From Cytidiella melzeri (Eukaryota; Basidiomycota; Agaricomycetes; Polyporales; Irpicaceae): a stretch of DNA of 64,000 bases. Where the stretch lies: the NCBI GenBank assembly GCA_022592445.1, contig JABYQR010000007.1:1-64000 (forward strand), given 5' to 3'. Made by a program: the position numbers and the translations under genes. The notes under the pieces are model-generated. The model searched no databases, was not told where the DNA came from, and was given only the letters and a program-made list of their open reading frames with translations. Positions 43,079-56,200 of the stretch are shown in pieces; within the stretch, counting starts at the first letter, position 1; each line of letters begins with the position of its first letter.

Positions 43079-43936
43079 ATGCCTCAAGTGTACGATCATT
43101 TTGAACACGATACTCAGACCACAGGATACGCGATCGCTTACATCCGGCCAACCCTTATTACTTGTGCTTTGGCAGACGACGAATCGGTGAGTACAGTGAT
43201 CTCAGTGCCTTCACAGTTGTCATCGCCCACTGAAGCTGGGTATCAGCATGCGAATGTCGTATACAGCTCGCTGGGAATATTGCGCCGCGGGCCTGTAACT
43301 GCAGGCAATCGATCATCAGGATACTCTTCACTCCTACGGGCTGGCGTCCATCACTCATCTTTCGGATTATGTTATCGCTCCCTCTGCAGTAGAGGTTGCA
43401 AAGTCCGGTAGGTTCAAGCCGATCGAAGCAAAGTTCGAGGCCACAGGGACGATGCTCGCGTACATCAATGCCATCACCAGGATCTGTCTTGATCTCGGAT
43501 GGTTTGCTGCGGGACTCGACGCGACGGTTACGCACTCTACCGAAGCTTTGTCTGCTAACCCGGGTTTGTCGAATCCTAGAGAGCCCATTCGGGGTGTGTG
43601 CGTTTTCGGACACTTTTATTATGCGTTCGTCGAGTCTCCGCTTACCAACGTGCTGGTGTCAACCACGAGGACGTGGCGTGGGCAGGACGAGTGCAAGAGA
43701 CGAAAAATGGACAAGACGAGAATTCTCGTGTGGGCATCTGTGGGTCCGTTCATATGCGGGTCACGCAGGAGGCGGGTCTGCTCTTTAGCAATGCAATCGA
43801 ACTTGGCGAGACTTGGATCAGCCGATCCGTTGATAATAAGAATAATGTAGTGTGCGAGAGTATGTCATGTTGTCGTAAGAGACGCAGGAATATTTTATGC
43901 GGGTTGATAGACCGAGGGAAATTCAAAAGGCATTGA
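43079..43936 (+). CDS. Doubtful spliced gene, function unrecognised
   Basis: An ATG at 43079 opens MPQVYDHFEHDTQTTGYAIA and runs to a donor-like GTGAGT at 43187. After a CTGCAG acceptor near 43305 a long frame follows with LHSYGLASITHLSDYVIAPS, then KFEATGTMLAYINAITRICL and LSNPREPIR. A possible last part (GVNHEDVAWAGRVQETKN, SNAIELGETW) is in another frame and needs an intron I could not place. The protein-like composition argues for a gene, but no family is recognised and the splice model is incomplete. It may be a pseudogene. Confidence 0.3.
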
Positions 43937-44364
43937 TGCACCAAGAGTGCACGAGGCGGACGAGAACAATAAGATCGACCGAAAGAGGCAAGAGGACGTG
44001 ACGCCCGAGGAGTGGACGGACACTGGCATACTGTACGTTGCGAGTCTTCCTCCATCTGTTCCCTTGTCGCCCGTCGTCAACCAGCCAACGTCCTCGTTGC
44101 TGTCTGCAATATCCTACTGTTCCCCTCAATTTATCATATACAACCATAGTCGTAGCATATCCCTCTCCTCTACTCTCCTACCTCGTTCTCCTCACCTCTT
44201 CGTTCTTCACTTTCGCCAGTCATCTGATCCTGCTGCCTCGTTTTTCCACCTCTAATTGTCCTCGACTTTCAATCCTCGCCTCACCGCCGGATCTTCCTTT
44301 CCATTGCAAGCCAGTCTGCACCGTTCCTTTAACACCAAACATAGCCGCATTCCACAAGTTCTCC

Positions 44365-45698
44365 ATGGCTGCCTCTTCACCCAACAATTGTCTTTCGTCC
44401 GACCATGCTCGACGCTTTCCTATAAGGACCGCGACTAATCCATCATCTCCCGACGAGTCCTCCCTGAACTCACTAGGGCGTCTCGTCCCCACCCAACCCA
44501 CTGGCAGAGCTCCCCGCCGTGCAATGCCCAGCTATGCATTGCGACCCTTTCCCCCACCCGCTCTGGCCCATGTACCTATTGAATATATTATCCAACAGCT
44601 TCACACGCTCGCACCTCATTACTGGAGCAAGCCAGAGACCACAGACTGTTCAATTAGTGCGTTTTCCGTTCTGTCCCCCGGATGTCACAGTAAATGAATT
44701 AATCTCCCCCGCAGTTGTCCCTCTCGATGGGCTTCTTCGCAAGACCGGGCAGGCCCCTCAGCCAGCCGGCTCACTGTCCGACCCTTCCTCCAACCCCATG
44801 CCTCCCTTCGACAGCAGGTCGCCGTCGACGAGTCCGGCAGCGGGACCATCCCTCCGTCCAGCGCCCCGCATGGTCATGAAAGTGCGTCCAGCTGCTGTTG
44901 CATCCTATACTCACTACTTACATTCCAGTGTAGCTTCACATGGATTACTTGTCGGCACACTCTACGCTCTTGCGAGGGCTTCTCAGTGGCGCGTCTCCGC
45001 TGGATCTAATCCCATCCGCTGGCTCCTCACCATCCTCCACCCCTCGCGACTTTACCTTCCAACTCCCCATTCCACCTTCGGATCCCCAGTTTACTGCTCG
45101 TGGGCTCCCCAAAGTACCCAGGCTGCTACCGTTTTCCGAGTCCCTGCCCCACCCAACGATATATCTCCCTGTCCCGGACCCTTCGTCATTGCGCCTCCTA
45201 ATCCACTACATGTACTTCAACTCCATCACCTACATCGAAAGTGCTCTCGACGAGGGCACAGTCACCTGGGAAGGCCTTGCCCGCAACGTCGAGTTCCTTG
45301 GCATGGGCATGGAAATCAAGGTTTACCTTGGTCGGTGGTACAGACGGTGGAGGAGAGGAGATGGAGACTCGTCCAGTCGTGTGGACGTTGACTATGATAA
45401 TTACAGCGACAGCGACAGTGATGACGACAGCTACTTCGAGAGCGATGATGAAGACGTTGTCATGGCGTCAGCTTCGTCGGTTACGAGCGCGTCTGTCGGG
45501 CCCGTTGAGGACGATGACAAGATGGACGTCGAGGAGCCATCGAGGCGCCCGGAACGAGATTACCCTCCGCGAGGTCGCAAAACGAATACTCGTCAGCTCG
45601 GACATGCTATCTCGGATCCAGGACCTATTCGTGGTCGCGGATTCACCAATGCCCATCGTACTTCTCACTCTTCCTCGCCCGTCGGCCGAGGAGAGTGA
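44365..45698 (+). CDS. Clp1-like (clampless) developmental protein
   Basis: Clp1 proteins of Coprinopsis and Ustilago are needed for clamp formation and dikaryotic growth downstream of mating-type genes; I assign this by remembered similarity. Exons are 44365-44656, 44715-44881 and 44934-45698. The second intron can end at GTGTAG so that the frame goes from MVMK into LHMDYLSAHSTLLRGLLSG. Exon 1 ends with IEYIIQQLHTLAPHYWSKPE and TDCSI. Exon 3 has LRLLIHYMYFNSITYIESAL, WEGLARNVEFLGMGMEIKVY and LGRWYRRWRRGDGD, then a strongly acidic Ser/Asp segment and a basic Arg/Gly tail. An alternative is an uncharacterised BTB-like protein. Confidence 0.58.
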
Positions 45699-47029
45699 AG
45701 CAAGACCTCTTCGATGTTCAAGTCAAAGACAGGTCTCGGTGGTCTGCTAATCTTATTGTATAACATCAACTTGCCCGGCGCACCCCTTTCGCTTCGCTCA
45801 GTCTCGTAAGTTCAGCTCTCTCCACGTCAGCTGAATCTTTCACTCACCATCCGTCCCAGGTGGACTTTCTTTATTACTCCGTTGTTGGTTCAGCCACTGC
45901 GTGCACTATCATGACCTACAGGTCCTCCACACTCTCTGTCCCTATGTGATCCCCCCAAGTATCTTCCCTGTACTACTTAATCCCTTGCGTAGGGTATTCA
46001 CCAGCCCCCAATCACCCGCCTGTACGATATGTGTGTACTACCGAACGCCTACTTGCCTCACTTTTCCTTCCTGTTGGCGGTGGCCTACCTTTATTAATCG
46101 TTTTGATTCAATGTTCAGCCTTGTGTGAGACCCCGAACGCTCACTTTCGTTCTCCTTTCGTTGCTGCTTCGCGCTTACTCCTTCTTGCGTGGTAAAACGT
46201 ATACTCATAGTAACAGCTTATATTATCCCATCAGAGAGCCTCTGACCTCTCGCCGGTTATTTGAGAATTTGTTTAGTAACCTCCGTAATATATATCATCA
46301 TCACACTGTGCTACTATAGCAGTGCCAAGTCACCGTTGGCACCCCGCAAATACCAATTTCCAGGAGATCGCAGCGTCCGAAGAGTTCCAGATCGAGAAGT
46401 AGTACATCAAGTACACACACGTAGCTTTCTGAATCACCCTGGTGAACAAAAAGAAAGAGCGACGAATCGCATCTGCTTTTTGGGTCCTAGTTTCGTTGGC
46501 TTATGTGGTTGTGCGTTGGTCTCGGGTTACCAGCCTGCCAGCTCGCCCGTTCTGTTTGGAAAGCGTACGAGGCTGAGTGTACTAGACAATAAACAAAGCA
46601 GCCCTCTGAGATCGGTACCGGTTGTACGTATGTATGACATATACTGCTGTATTCTGCCTAGTAGTCGTCGCCGGTGGAAGTAATGCTGGAAATAGATTGT
46701 AGAGGTTTTGTCAACACAGCTACTCGAGTGTTGACGAATTCTGACAACCTCGTCGAGCTGGTGAAAGTGAGCTCCAAGAAATGCGGTAGTGTACACCACA
46801 TACGACACCGTCCGGTAAAACTCTGGCAGAAGAAGGGGCGAGGGAGCTTAGAGCCAGGAGGTAACGCACAAGCCCAAAAGCAACCTTTCACAAACCAAAG
46901 TCGAGTACCTATCCTAAGCTCCATAGGCGCAAATTCTGTCTACGGTGTTCAGCAAGAGTACACCTCAAATATGTTTTCTGTTGCGTCATCCGCTCCTCCG
47001 CCCTGCGTCGGAACCAGTGAGTCAAACTA
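45699..47029. other. Gene-poor 1.3-kb stretch
   Basis: The left part is the 3' flank of the Clp1-like gene and the right part is the 3' flank of the minus-strand F-box gene. A plus-strand frame at 46674-47537 overlaps the F-box coding exon in antisense and is taken as a shadow. Confidence 0.55.
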
Positions 47030-48828
47030 TCAGAAAAGCAAGCAACGACGTAGACGTAGACGTACCGTCATCACCACAATAGAATCTCCAGAGAGCATAA
47101 CCTCGTCACCACTGGCAGACCAGCTGCATGGCATCACGAGCTCTACGAACGGAATAGACGTGGACGCAGAGCTTTCCAAGAAATGGTTGGCTAACGCTCC
47201 TAACGTGTCCCAAGATGAAAAGTTCTCCGTCGAGCTGTCGTCGCTGTCTTTGAACACGATAGAGTCAGAGGGCCCCTGGCTCAGAAACGGGGGCAAGGCT
47301 TTTCGTTCAAGGGTGGATTCAGGTTTCGATCTCGAGGCCAGAATGCGCCGCGCCGCTTCCCACCTCCTCCACCGTTCCCCGAACTCCCTTATGACAATTT
47401 CTACTCCAGGGCCCTCAGCTGCTGGTCGTAGAAAGCCATACTTTGTCCCGAAAACCGAACATCCGCGCGATTCCGCCTGGCCTAAGACCTCATCTACAAA
47501 GCATCCTCGCGCGCCCCAGTGGTGCCACTGTACTTGAACAAGGCGAGGAAACAGCACTAGAAGTTCGAGGAGTCTGGAGACGAGGATGGAGAACGTGACT
47601 GCGCGATTGATCTCCCTGACGCGGAGTACAAGCAAGTAATCCCCCAGTGCATTGGCGTCCAAAAGGTAGAACGGCGGCGGATCCCCACTGGATGACAAAC
47701 CAGCAGATCCCGGCTCGCACATCAACTCGAACTGTACAACTTCGTCACCATCCGGTATAGGCGGGAGTAGGAGCTCTAATCGCACGTTAGCACCGGAATG
47801 ACGGTAATCAACGAAGTTGAGAGTGGGTTCTGGATCGTCAACCCACTCTTTGCGCATCATGGTAAGGAGATATGTGTCGTTGAGGAAGACGAAGGAAGTA
47901 AGGCGGTCGTTCGATAAAATCTGTGTACACTCGTTAGTTGGCACGTTGCATGGTACCATTACGAAAGCCAGGGTTGATGACGGTACTCACCAAACTCGTT
48001 TCGCCGGTGTGCCAGTTCCATACTGTGAGCACAGATGCAAATTGCCCGTCTGAGACATGTAAGCCCATGTATGGGCCGTAAATATGGGACTTGTAATATG
48101 AGATGTCATCGGAGAGTTCAGCATCCCAATCGACGGTGGCCTGGCGAGCGAGCTGGTGAGCCTCGGCATTAAATATATTCAGAAAGTGTATGGTCGATTT
48201 TCTGTTATAGTGGATCAGGCGACGTTGTGAAGTACTTTGAAACGCACATACGTTTGTCCTTGCAAGTTCTGCTCAATGAGCACCAGCAAATCTTGTGCTG
48301 GATCAATGAAAAAATCCACAACCTGAGGGCACGGCAGCTTCACGCTCCACGTCTTCTCCCGTATGCCCCTGATCGTTGCCGGTAACCGTGTGAATTCTAT
48401 CCTGTCGGTGTCAACCTCTTGTGCCAGCACACCAGCTGCGAGCACCCAGTACTCTAGCGTAGTAGGGTATGTTTTCATCCCGTCGACTGCTTGAATATCT
48501 GATATAAAAGACGAAGACGACCATTTGGCACAATACTGGGTAAGGAGAGCGAGCTTTTCGGCGTCGTTAGCTCGGTGAGTGGGGTTATCGCGCATGCCAG
48601 CGATGGCAAGGGAGATCTTGTATTGGAATGAGCTGTGATTGTCGATGGTGCGTTGAAACCATCGAGACACCTGAAAGATGCGACTTCTTGGTCAAAGAAA
48701 CTACACGACCATGCAGGTTGTTATCATACCAGTCTGCATCTGAGCAATTCGCGGTATTGCAGGAGCTCGAGTATATCCATCTTGAGCTCTGGCGGTAGGG
48801 CAGGGCTAGATGCTGGTTGCTGGTCCAT
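47030..48828 (-). CDS. F-box protein, second
   Basis: The start at 48828 gives MDQQPASSPALPPELKMDIL and ELLQYRELLRCRL, a clear F-box, interrupted by an intron ending in CTTTCAG before the remainder, SRWFQRTIDNHSSFQYKIS. Two further exons follow, with blocks typical of the beta-propeller-like C-terminal part of agaricomycete F-box proteins (FIDPAQDLLVLIEQN, YMGLHVSDGQFASVLTVWNW and SFVFLNDTYLLTMMRK). The last exon runs to a stop at 47030 and is unusually long, ending in a basic tail (VRLRLRRCLLF). The likely role is substrate recognition for an SCF ligase. The target is unknown. It is unrelated in detail to the F-box gene at 27.6-29.4 kb. Confidence 0.82.
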
Positions 48829-49677
48829 GTCAGATCAACGCCGAGCTAGTGCGACTGAGCGCGATGGGTAGGGCACTGAAGAAATAGCCTGACGAGGACC
48901 TCTCGAGTGAGCCAACTTTTCTTGCTTTCCACATAATGATGGGCGGGCTCGTGTGAATTCTTCATTGGCGGACTATGGAATGGGTGGTACAGCAACTTCC
49001 ACGATGATGGGCAGGCCCGTGGTACAGCGATTTCCATAAGATTGTTTTCATGATTTTGTGGAACTCGCCGTCTATAACAGAGATCCTGAGGCACGAAGGT
49101 CAAACATCGTTGAACGTCGAATGCCCGGGGATACTACGATATTTGGCCATGTTTGGCAGACCAAAAATTGGGACTGGTTAAGCCTGATTAGCGCGCGGGA
49201 GTGGTCTGGGGTCCTCGCGCCACGGGCGCAACATGTTCTTGCCGTTGTAGCTTGCAGCTTGCGACAGTTCTGGCCGGCGAGTCTACTTGGGAACGGTAGT
49301 GTGACGATTTCGTGGTGGAAAATCGACGATTGACTGGGGTTGTTTCCTACTCGGCAAGAAATCTATCTTACAGCTGCATTGATATACTGAATACTTTGTA
49401 CATCTCGGAGCGGAAGACGAGAACAAGGGAAACTCTACGTAACAAGTCCGTTTGAGCCGAGAGAGAGTACGAGAGCAAAAAAAGAAAACAAGATTGGGCC
49501 TTTGAATAGGTAGATACTTATGGGTACTGGATAGGGTAAAGAGTCTGTAGATGTGGCTATTGGGAAGCCTTTACATTGAGGGTATAGAGCTGTCTTTCGT
49601 GCGTTCGTTCTCCCATTTCCTGATGTTGTAACCCGTAAGAACAATGCGAGCGTCGACTCCCCAGAAATATCGTAGAT
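48829..49677. other. Intergenic, no gene seen
   Basis: Contains an imperfect direct repeat around GATGGGCGGGCTCGTG (48940) and GATGGGCAGGCCCGTG (49003), including GGTACAGC AACTTCCA-type words. It serves as the F-box promoter on the left and the dehydrogenase 3' flank on the right. Confidence 0.5.
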
Positions 49678-51367
<1,690 letters not shown>

Positions 51368-53244
51368 TGTGGTGGTGGTTGGGACTGGGGTGTGGTTTGG
51401 GGGAGAGGGGGGAGTAGATGGGGATGTGCGGGGTTTAAGTAGGAGAGGGAGAGGAGCTGGATGGTGCAGGTAGTGATTGTAGGCGTCTGTGACATTGGCG
51501 GAAGAATTGACAGAAAAGGGAGCGGGGAGAGAGAGATGGAGGATGCCGAGGGGCGGATGAACCGACCGATGGAGGGTCGAGGCCTGTGGTTGGTGTGTGT
51601 ACACGACACAAAACAACGTCAAGTACGAGTCAGACGCCCGACACAGCCAATCGCAACATATCCAGGATCCGTACACAGCGTTATCTGCAGATGACCGTTA
51701 AGAATTTAACCTCTCCCCACCCCGGAACTTGTCTTGGCTCTCAGGCTCGTCAGTCAAGCTCGCATCTACGGATCCTGCGGCCACTTGCATAACGCCAGCG
51801 GACTCTCTTCAACTCTAATGTTTCCGACATGCAACTGTCCGGGAGAATGCGCACTGCAGAGATCAACTGCTATTGAGATGCTATATGATAACCAGCTAGA
51901 ACAATGCGATCACGCATCTGGAAGGAGCCCAGGTTCATCACGCGTAAACACTCAGCAGGAGGGCCTCCGCACTTCCGAAAAGCTTATACACTGTGGCAAA
52001 TAAAGCCAATGCACCAGCGCAAATCCTGCTCTCACCACCGTCTCCTCTTCCCTGATACACATGCACACTGATGAGTGACAAAGTCGGCGGACAGCAACTG
52101 GATCACTCACCTCGCCGTCGGTAGATCATACCGGCACCGATCGAGCTGCACTGAGAAACAGGAGTTTGGCTCGATTGCGTGCAATGCAGACAACTCACAT
52201 CTTGCCCCTCGTCGTGATGCTGCCAAGAATTTATGCAGTAACAGTAAATGTAGCTGTTTAATCGAGCACTGGAGAATTTCCCGGATGCCCATGAGCATGG
52301 TAACCGCCCCCAGTCCAGCAGTAGCAAGGTATCCGTAAATCCTCCTAGCACATATTGAGGTACCACCAAAAAACCGCAGCAAGTCATGGATACGGCGCAG
52401 TCAGCTGAGTATATGCTCATGCATTTGCTTGCAAAAAGCTCATATGATCCAAACGCACGGTCCTTGTAGGGACAGAGGGTGTATCCCCGGTGCGGGACGG
52501 CCTAGTCATTCAACTTGGTGTGGTCGGAAGAAACGACGAGGCAAGTAGGCTCTCACTTTGGCTGAGCACCGGTGAGCCGTGCCTGTATGCTCACAGAAGG
52601 TCAGACGATGGGGAGTACGACGGAAATCCACGAGTCAGTCCTAGTCGCGGCTTTTTTGCCCTACAAAGCATACACTTAGCCCAATTACTCTGTGACGTGA
52701 TATATTCTGCCACTCACATTGGCGAAGTAACGGCTCAATGAGCGATCAAAAGCACTAGAGCGTGAGCTAGGTTAGCAACTGTATAGACTCTGGAAAGAGC
52801 TTTGCCAGTGGTACTGACTGGTATGGCTCAGGACTGTCTAGAAATCCTCCACGTCGTACCGTGAAGCGTTGGAGAGTCGTTAACTTGTCATTGAGATTGT
52901 CGGTACCGCAACCATGCTTCCAAAGATTTACGCTGTACAAGTGACGTCCCTGTGAGGAGTTTTCTGAGTCGTCGTCAAGGAGAGAGAGCGTGAGGGAAAT
53001 TCGTGCTTTCTGATGGGCGGGGAAAAGGGATAGACGCCTATCCATCAGTTCAGTTTGTATTCCACATCAACACAAGGATCAACCCGCACTTACCGGCCGT
53101 TAGAGTCCTTCACACGTTTTGTTACTACATTAGATAACGCTCTTAACAAACCTGCAACAAGGCTCTTCCACCCCCCGCATCGGATACTTGTCCTTCGACG
53201 TTCAAGTCGTTGAGGCTGCTCAACGCGTGCTGTACATTATCGCA
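51368..53244. other. 1.9-kb intergenic stretch, bidirectional promoter
   Basis: Lies between the divergent dehydrogenase and kinesin genes. Its left part is GT/GGA-rich (GGTGGTGGTTGGGACTGGGG). Frames at 52103-52420 and 52767-53045 on the minus strand are not backed by domains. A small hidden gene cannot be excluded. Confidence 0.5.
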
Positions 53245-56200
53245 ATGGCGCCGTCGCCGTCATCAAATGGCGCGACGACCTCTGTTCAAGTCGGTGAGCA
53301 TACACGTGGTTCCACTCTGCCTGTGACCGAGAGAATTCTAAACGACGCACCCACGCAGCTCTTCGTATCCGTCCTCCTACCAACCAAGACTCTACCTCCA
53401 TCCCCGCTCGCTTCCAAAGGACTGTCATCAACGCTTCTTCGCCCACCACCGTAGCCGTCGATGCTACCACGTCCACTCCTTCGTCCGTCGGTTCCAGCAC
53501 CGCTGCCGCTGCGCCCACCTCTTCCACATCTGCAGGCAAGAAGCAAACTTTCACTTTCGACCAAGTCCACGGACCTGCCACCACCCAGCATGCGCTCTTC
53601 ACTTCGACAGCGCAGCCTCTCATTTCGCGCTTTGTCGACGGATTCAACTGCACCATTCTAGCCTACGGCCAGACGAGTAGCGGAAAGACGTTCACCATGA
53701 CCGGTGTCGATTTGGATGCGGACCCTATGGACCCATCTAACCTGATGGGCATCATCCCGAGGGCGATCGCACATATTTTTGCGCGGTGCAGAGAGCTCAA
53801 GGAGGAGCGAGGCACGGCGTGGAATTTCAACATCAAGGGCTCCTTCATAGAGGTCTACAACGAAGACCTGCTCGACTTACTGAGTGTGGACGGCACTGGC
53901 GCAAAGGCGGCAGTGCAGATCAGGGAGGATAAGCAGGGGCACATTCTGTGGGAGGGTTTACGGGAAGTGAACGTGAAGAACTCTCACGAAGTCATGAAGT
54001 GAGTTCTCGTTACTATTTTTTACCTCTTCTCTGTCTGTCTTTCCTTGAAAGGTGTCGTTTGGTGGTGTCAGATGTAACGTTATCTTTTGCAGTTTGATTC
54101 GGCAGGGTACTTCGATACGGCGGACGAACGAGACGGACATGAACGCCCAGTCTTCGCGTTCGCATGCTATTTTTTCTCTGACGCTCACCCAGAAGAAGTA
54201 CACTGGCTCGACACCCCCACCGAGATCTTCATCTCCCCTTCCTCCCAACGGGCGTTCTCCATCGCGTCTCGCACGTCCTGCTTCCACCATGTACGGAGGA
54301 GGCGCAAACGCTAACAGGGTAGGGTCACCGACGTTTGGACGACCTGGGACGCCTAGCTTCACGTCCGCCATAGGTCGCGGCGGTTCACGACCGGCAAGTT
54401 CCATGGGGATGTTGACTGCCGATGGAGGACGAAGGCAGAGTCTCGCACCTGGCGGTGCCCAAACGAATGGTGACAACGACACCGGCGACTGGGTGACTGT
54501 CGTGTCGAAATTCCATTTCGTGGACTTGGCGGGTTCAGAGCGGGTATGAACACCTTACCCGTCTTTCGACTTGAGTTCTTCACTGACAATTTTCTATACC
54601 CCGAAACAGCTTAAACGGACAGCTGCTGCAGGCGATCGTATCAAGGAGGGTATTTCCATCAACAGCGGACTGTTGGCACTGGGCAACGTGATTTCCGCCC
54701 TGGGTGATCCTGCGAAAGCCAAGTCACATACGGCTTCGTACGTTCCCTACCGCGACTCGAAACTCACGCGTTTGCTACAAGACTCGCTCGGGGGGAACGC
54801 ACATACGCTCATGATCGCATGTGTCAGTCCCGCAGAGTGGAACGCGAACGAGACGCTGAACACGCTCAAGTACGCCAATCGCGCGAGGAATATCAAGAAC
54901 AGGGCGGTTTTAAATGAGAAGGAGGATGGGTGGGACGATGTCGAGTGGTTGCAGGCTCAGGTAACGAGGTTGCGGAAGGAGGTGAAGGCGATCAAGGAGG
55001 GCGGTGGTACGACGATGTCCGCAGTTGGAGAGCCGCAGGTCTCGGAGGCGACCTTTAAGAAGAACAATGCGCAAATAGCCGAATTGCGAAGCAGCTATGA
55101 GGAGATGCGCGAGAAATACGTGGAGCGGACGGAGGAGCTCACGCGATTGCGACGAGAGCTGGCTGAGAAGCAGCGAGCCAGCGGTGGATCTATTGGTGGG
55201 ACTGCCAAGTACGAGGAGATTGTCGGGCCCGTCATCGAGGAGTACGAGAAGACGATCAGTGCCATGGAGGCAGAGTTAAGTCTCAATCGGGCAGCGTTGC
55301 GACACACGAACGATCTTGTGGACGAAAAGGAGGTCGAGATGGCTCAGTTGACGGAACGTCACGCTACCACAGAGATGTACGTCGCTGAACTCCGAGCACG
55401 AGTGGCCAAGCTTTCAGAAAGAGAGCAGTCTACAGAGGTATTACCTGATGACGTGCGATGTGTTGAATCATGGGTTTACTGACGAGGGTTTGGTAGGCGT
55501 ACATCCATGATCTGGAGGAGAAAGTGAAACTATTCAACGAGGACAATCTGTCGTCAAGCGGGTCCATTAGTGACCTCAAGCGCGAATTGGCCAAGTTCCA
55601 GAGCACGGAGTCGCATTCATCCCAATACATTCATGACTTGGAGACTCGGCTTGCAAAGTCCGATGAGTCTGTGTTGTCCCTGCAACAGAGTGTGGAGCGA
55701 TTGGAAGAAGAGTGCGAGGCGCGCAGAGCGGAGGTTAAGTCGCTGGAAACCCAATTGGAGAACATTCAGCGCGATGGCGAAGGCTGGAGGGACGACCTGG
55801 AACACAGAGAACAGAAGATACAAAAGATGGAAGCGGACCTACTCGAACGTGAAGAAGCTCTGAAGGCGGCTGCAGAAACACGTGAACGACTTGGTGCTAT
55901 CGTCAACGGCGTCTCCGAAGCCCGCAAGAATCTCGAGGTGTCCAGTGCGGCCAGCACCAAGTCTGAGGTTTCGTCCATCCACGAGTCAGACAATGTCGCT
56001 GAAACGCAGCTCATCGCCCTCCAGCAAACGCACACCGCGACGCTGGCCGATCTGTCCTCGGTTTCCGCCAAGTATCGTGATGCCCTTCGGGAGATCGCAG
56101 ATCTGGCTGCTCAGCTGCAGGAAGCCAAGGTGAATGCTTCTATTCCTCCGACCCCGTTATCCGAATCTCCAGAGCGGCCAACTGAAGTCCCCTCTCCCCG

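Noticed and set aside
46674..47537. 287-codon plus-strand frame
   Set aside because: It is antisense to the last coding exon of the minus-strand F-box gene, which has a coherent gene model and F-box motif.
52103..52420. Possible small membrane protein (GYLATAGLGAVTMLMG)
   Set aside because: Looked faintly like a small ATP synthase subunit, but no consistent start, splice sites or family signature could be set.
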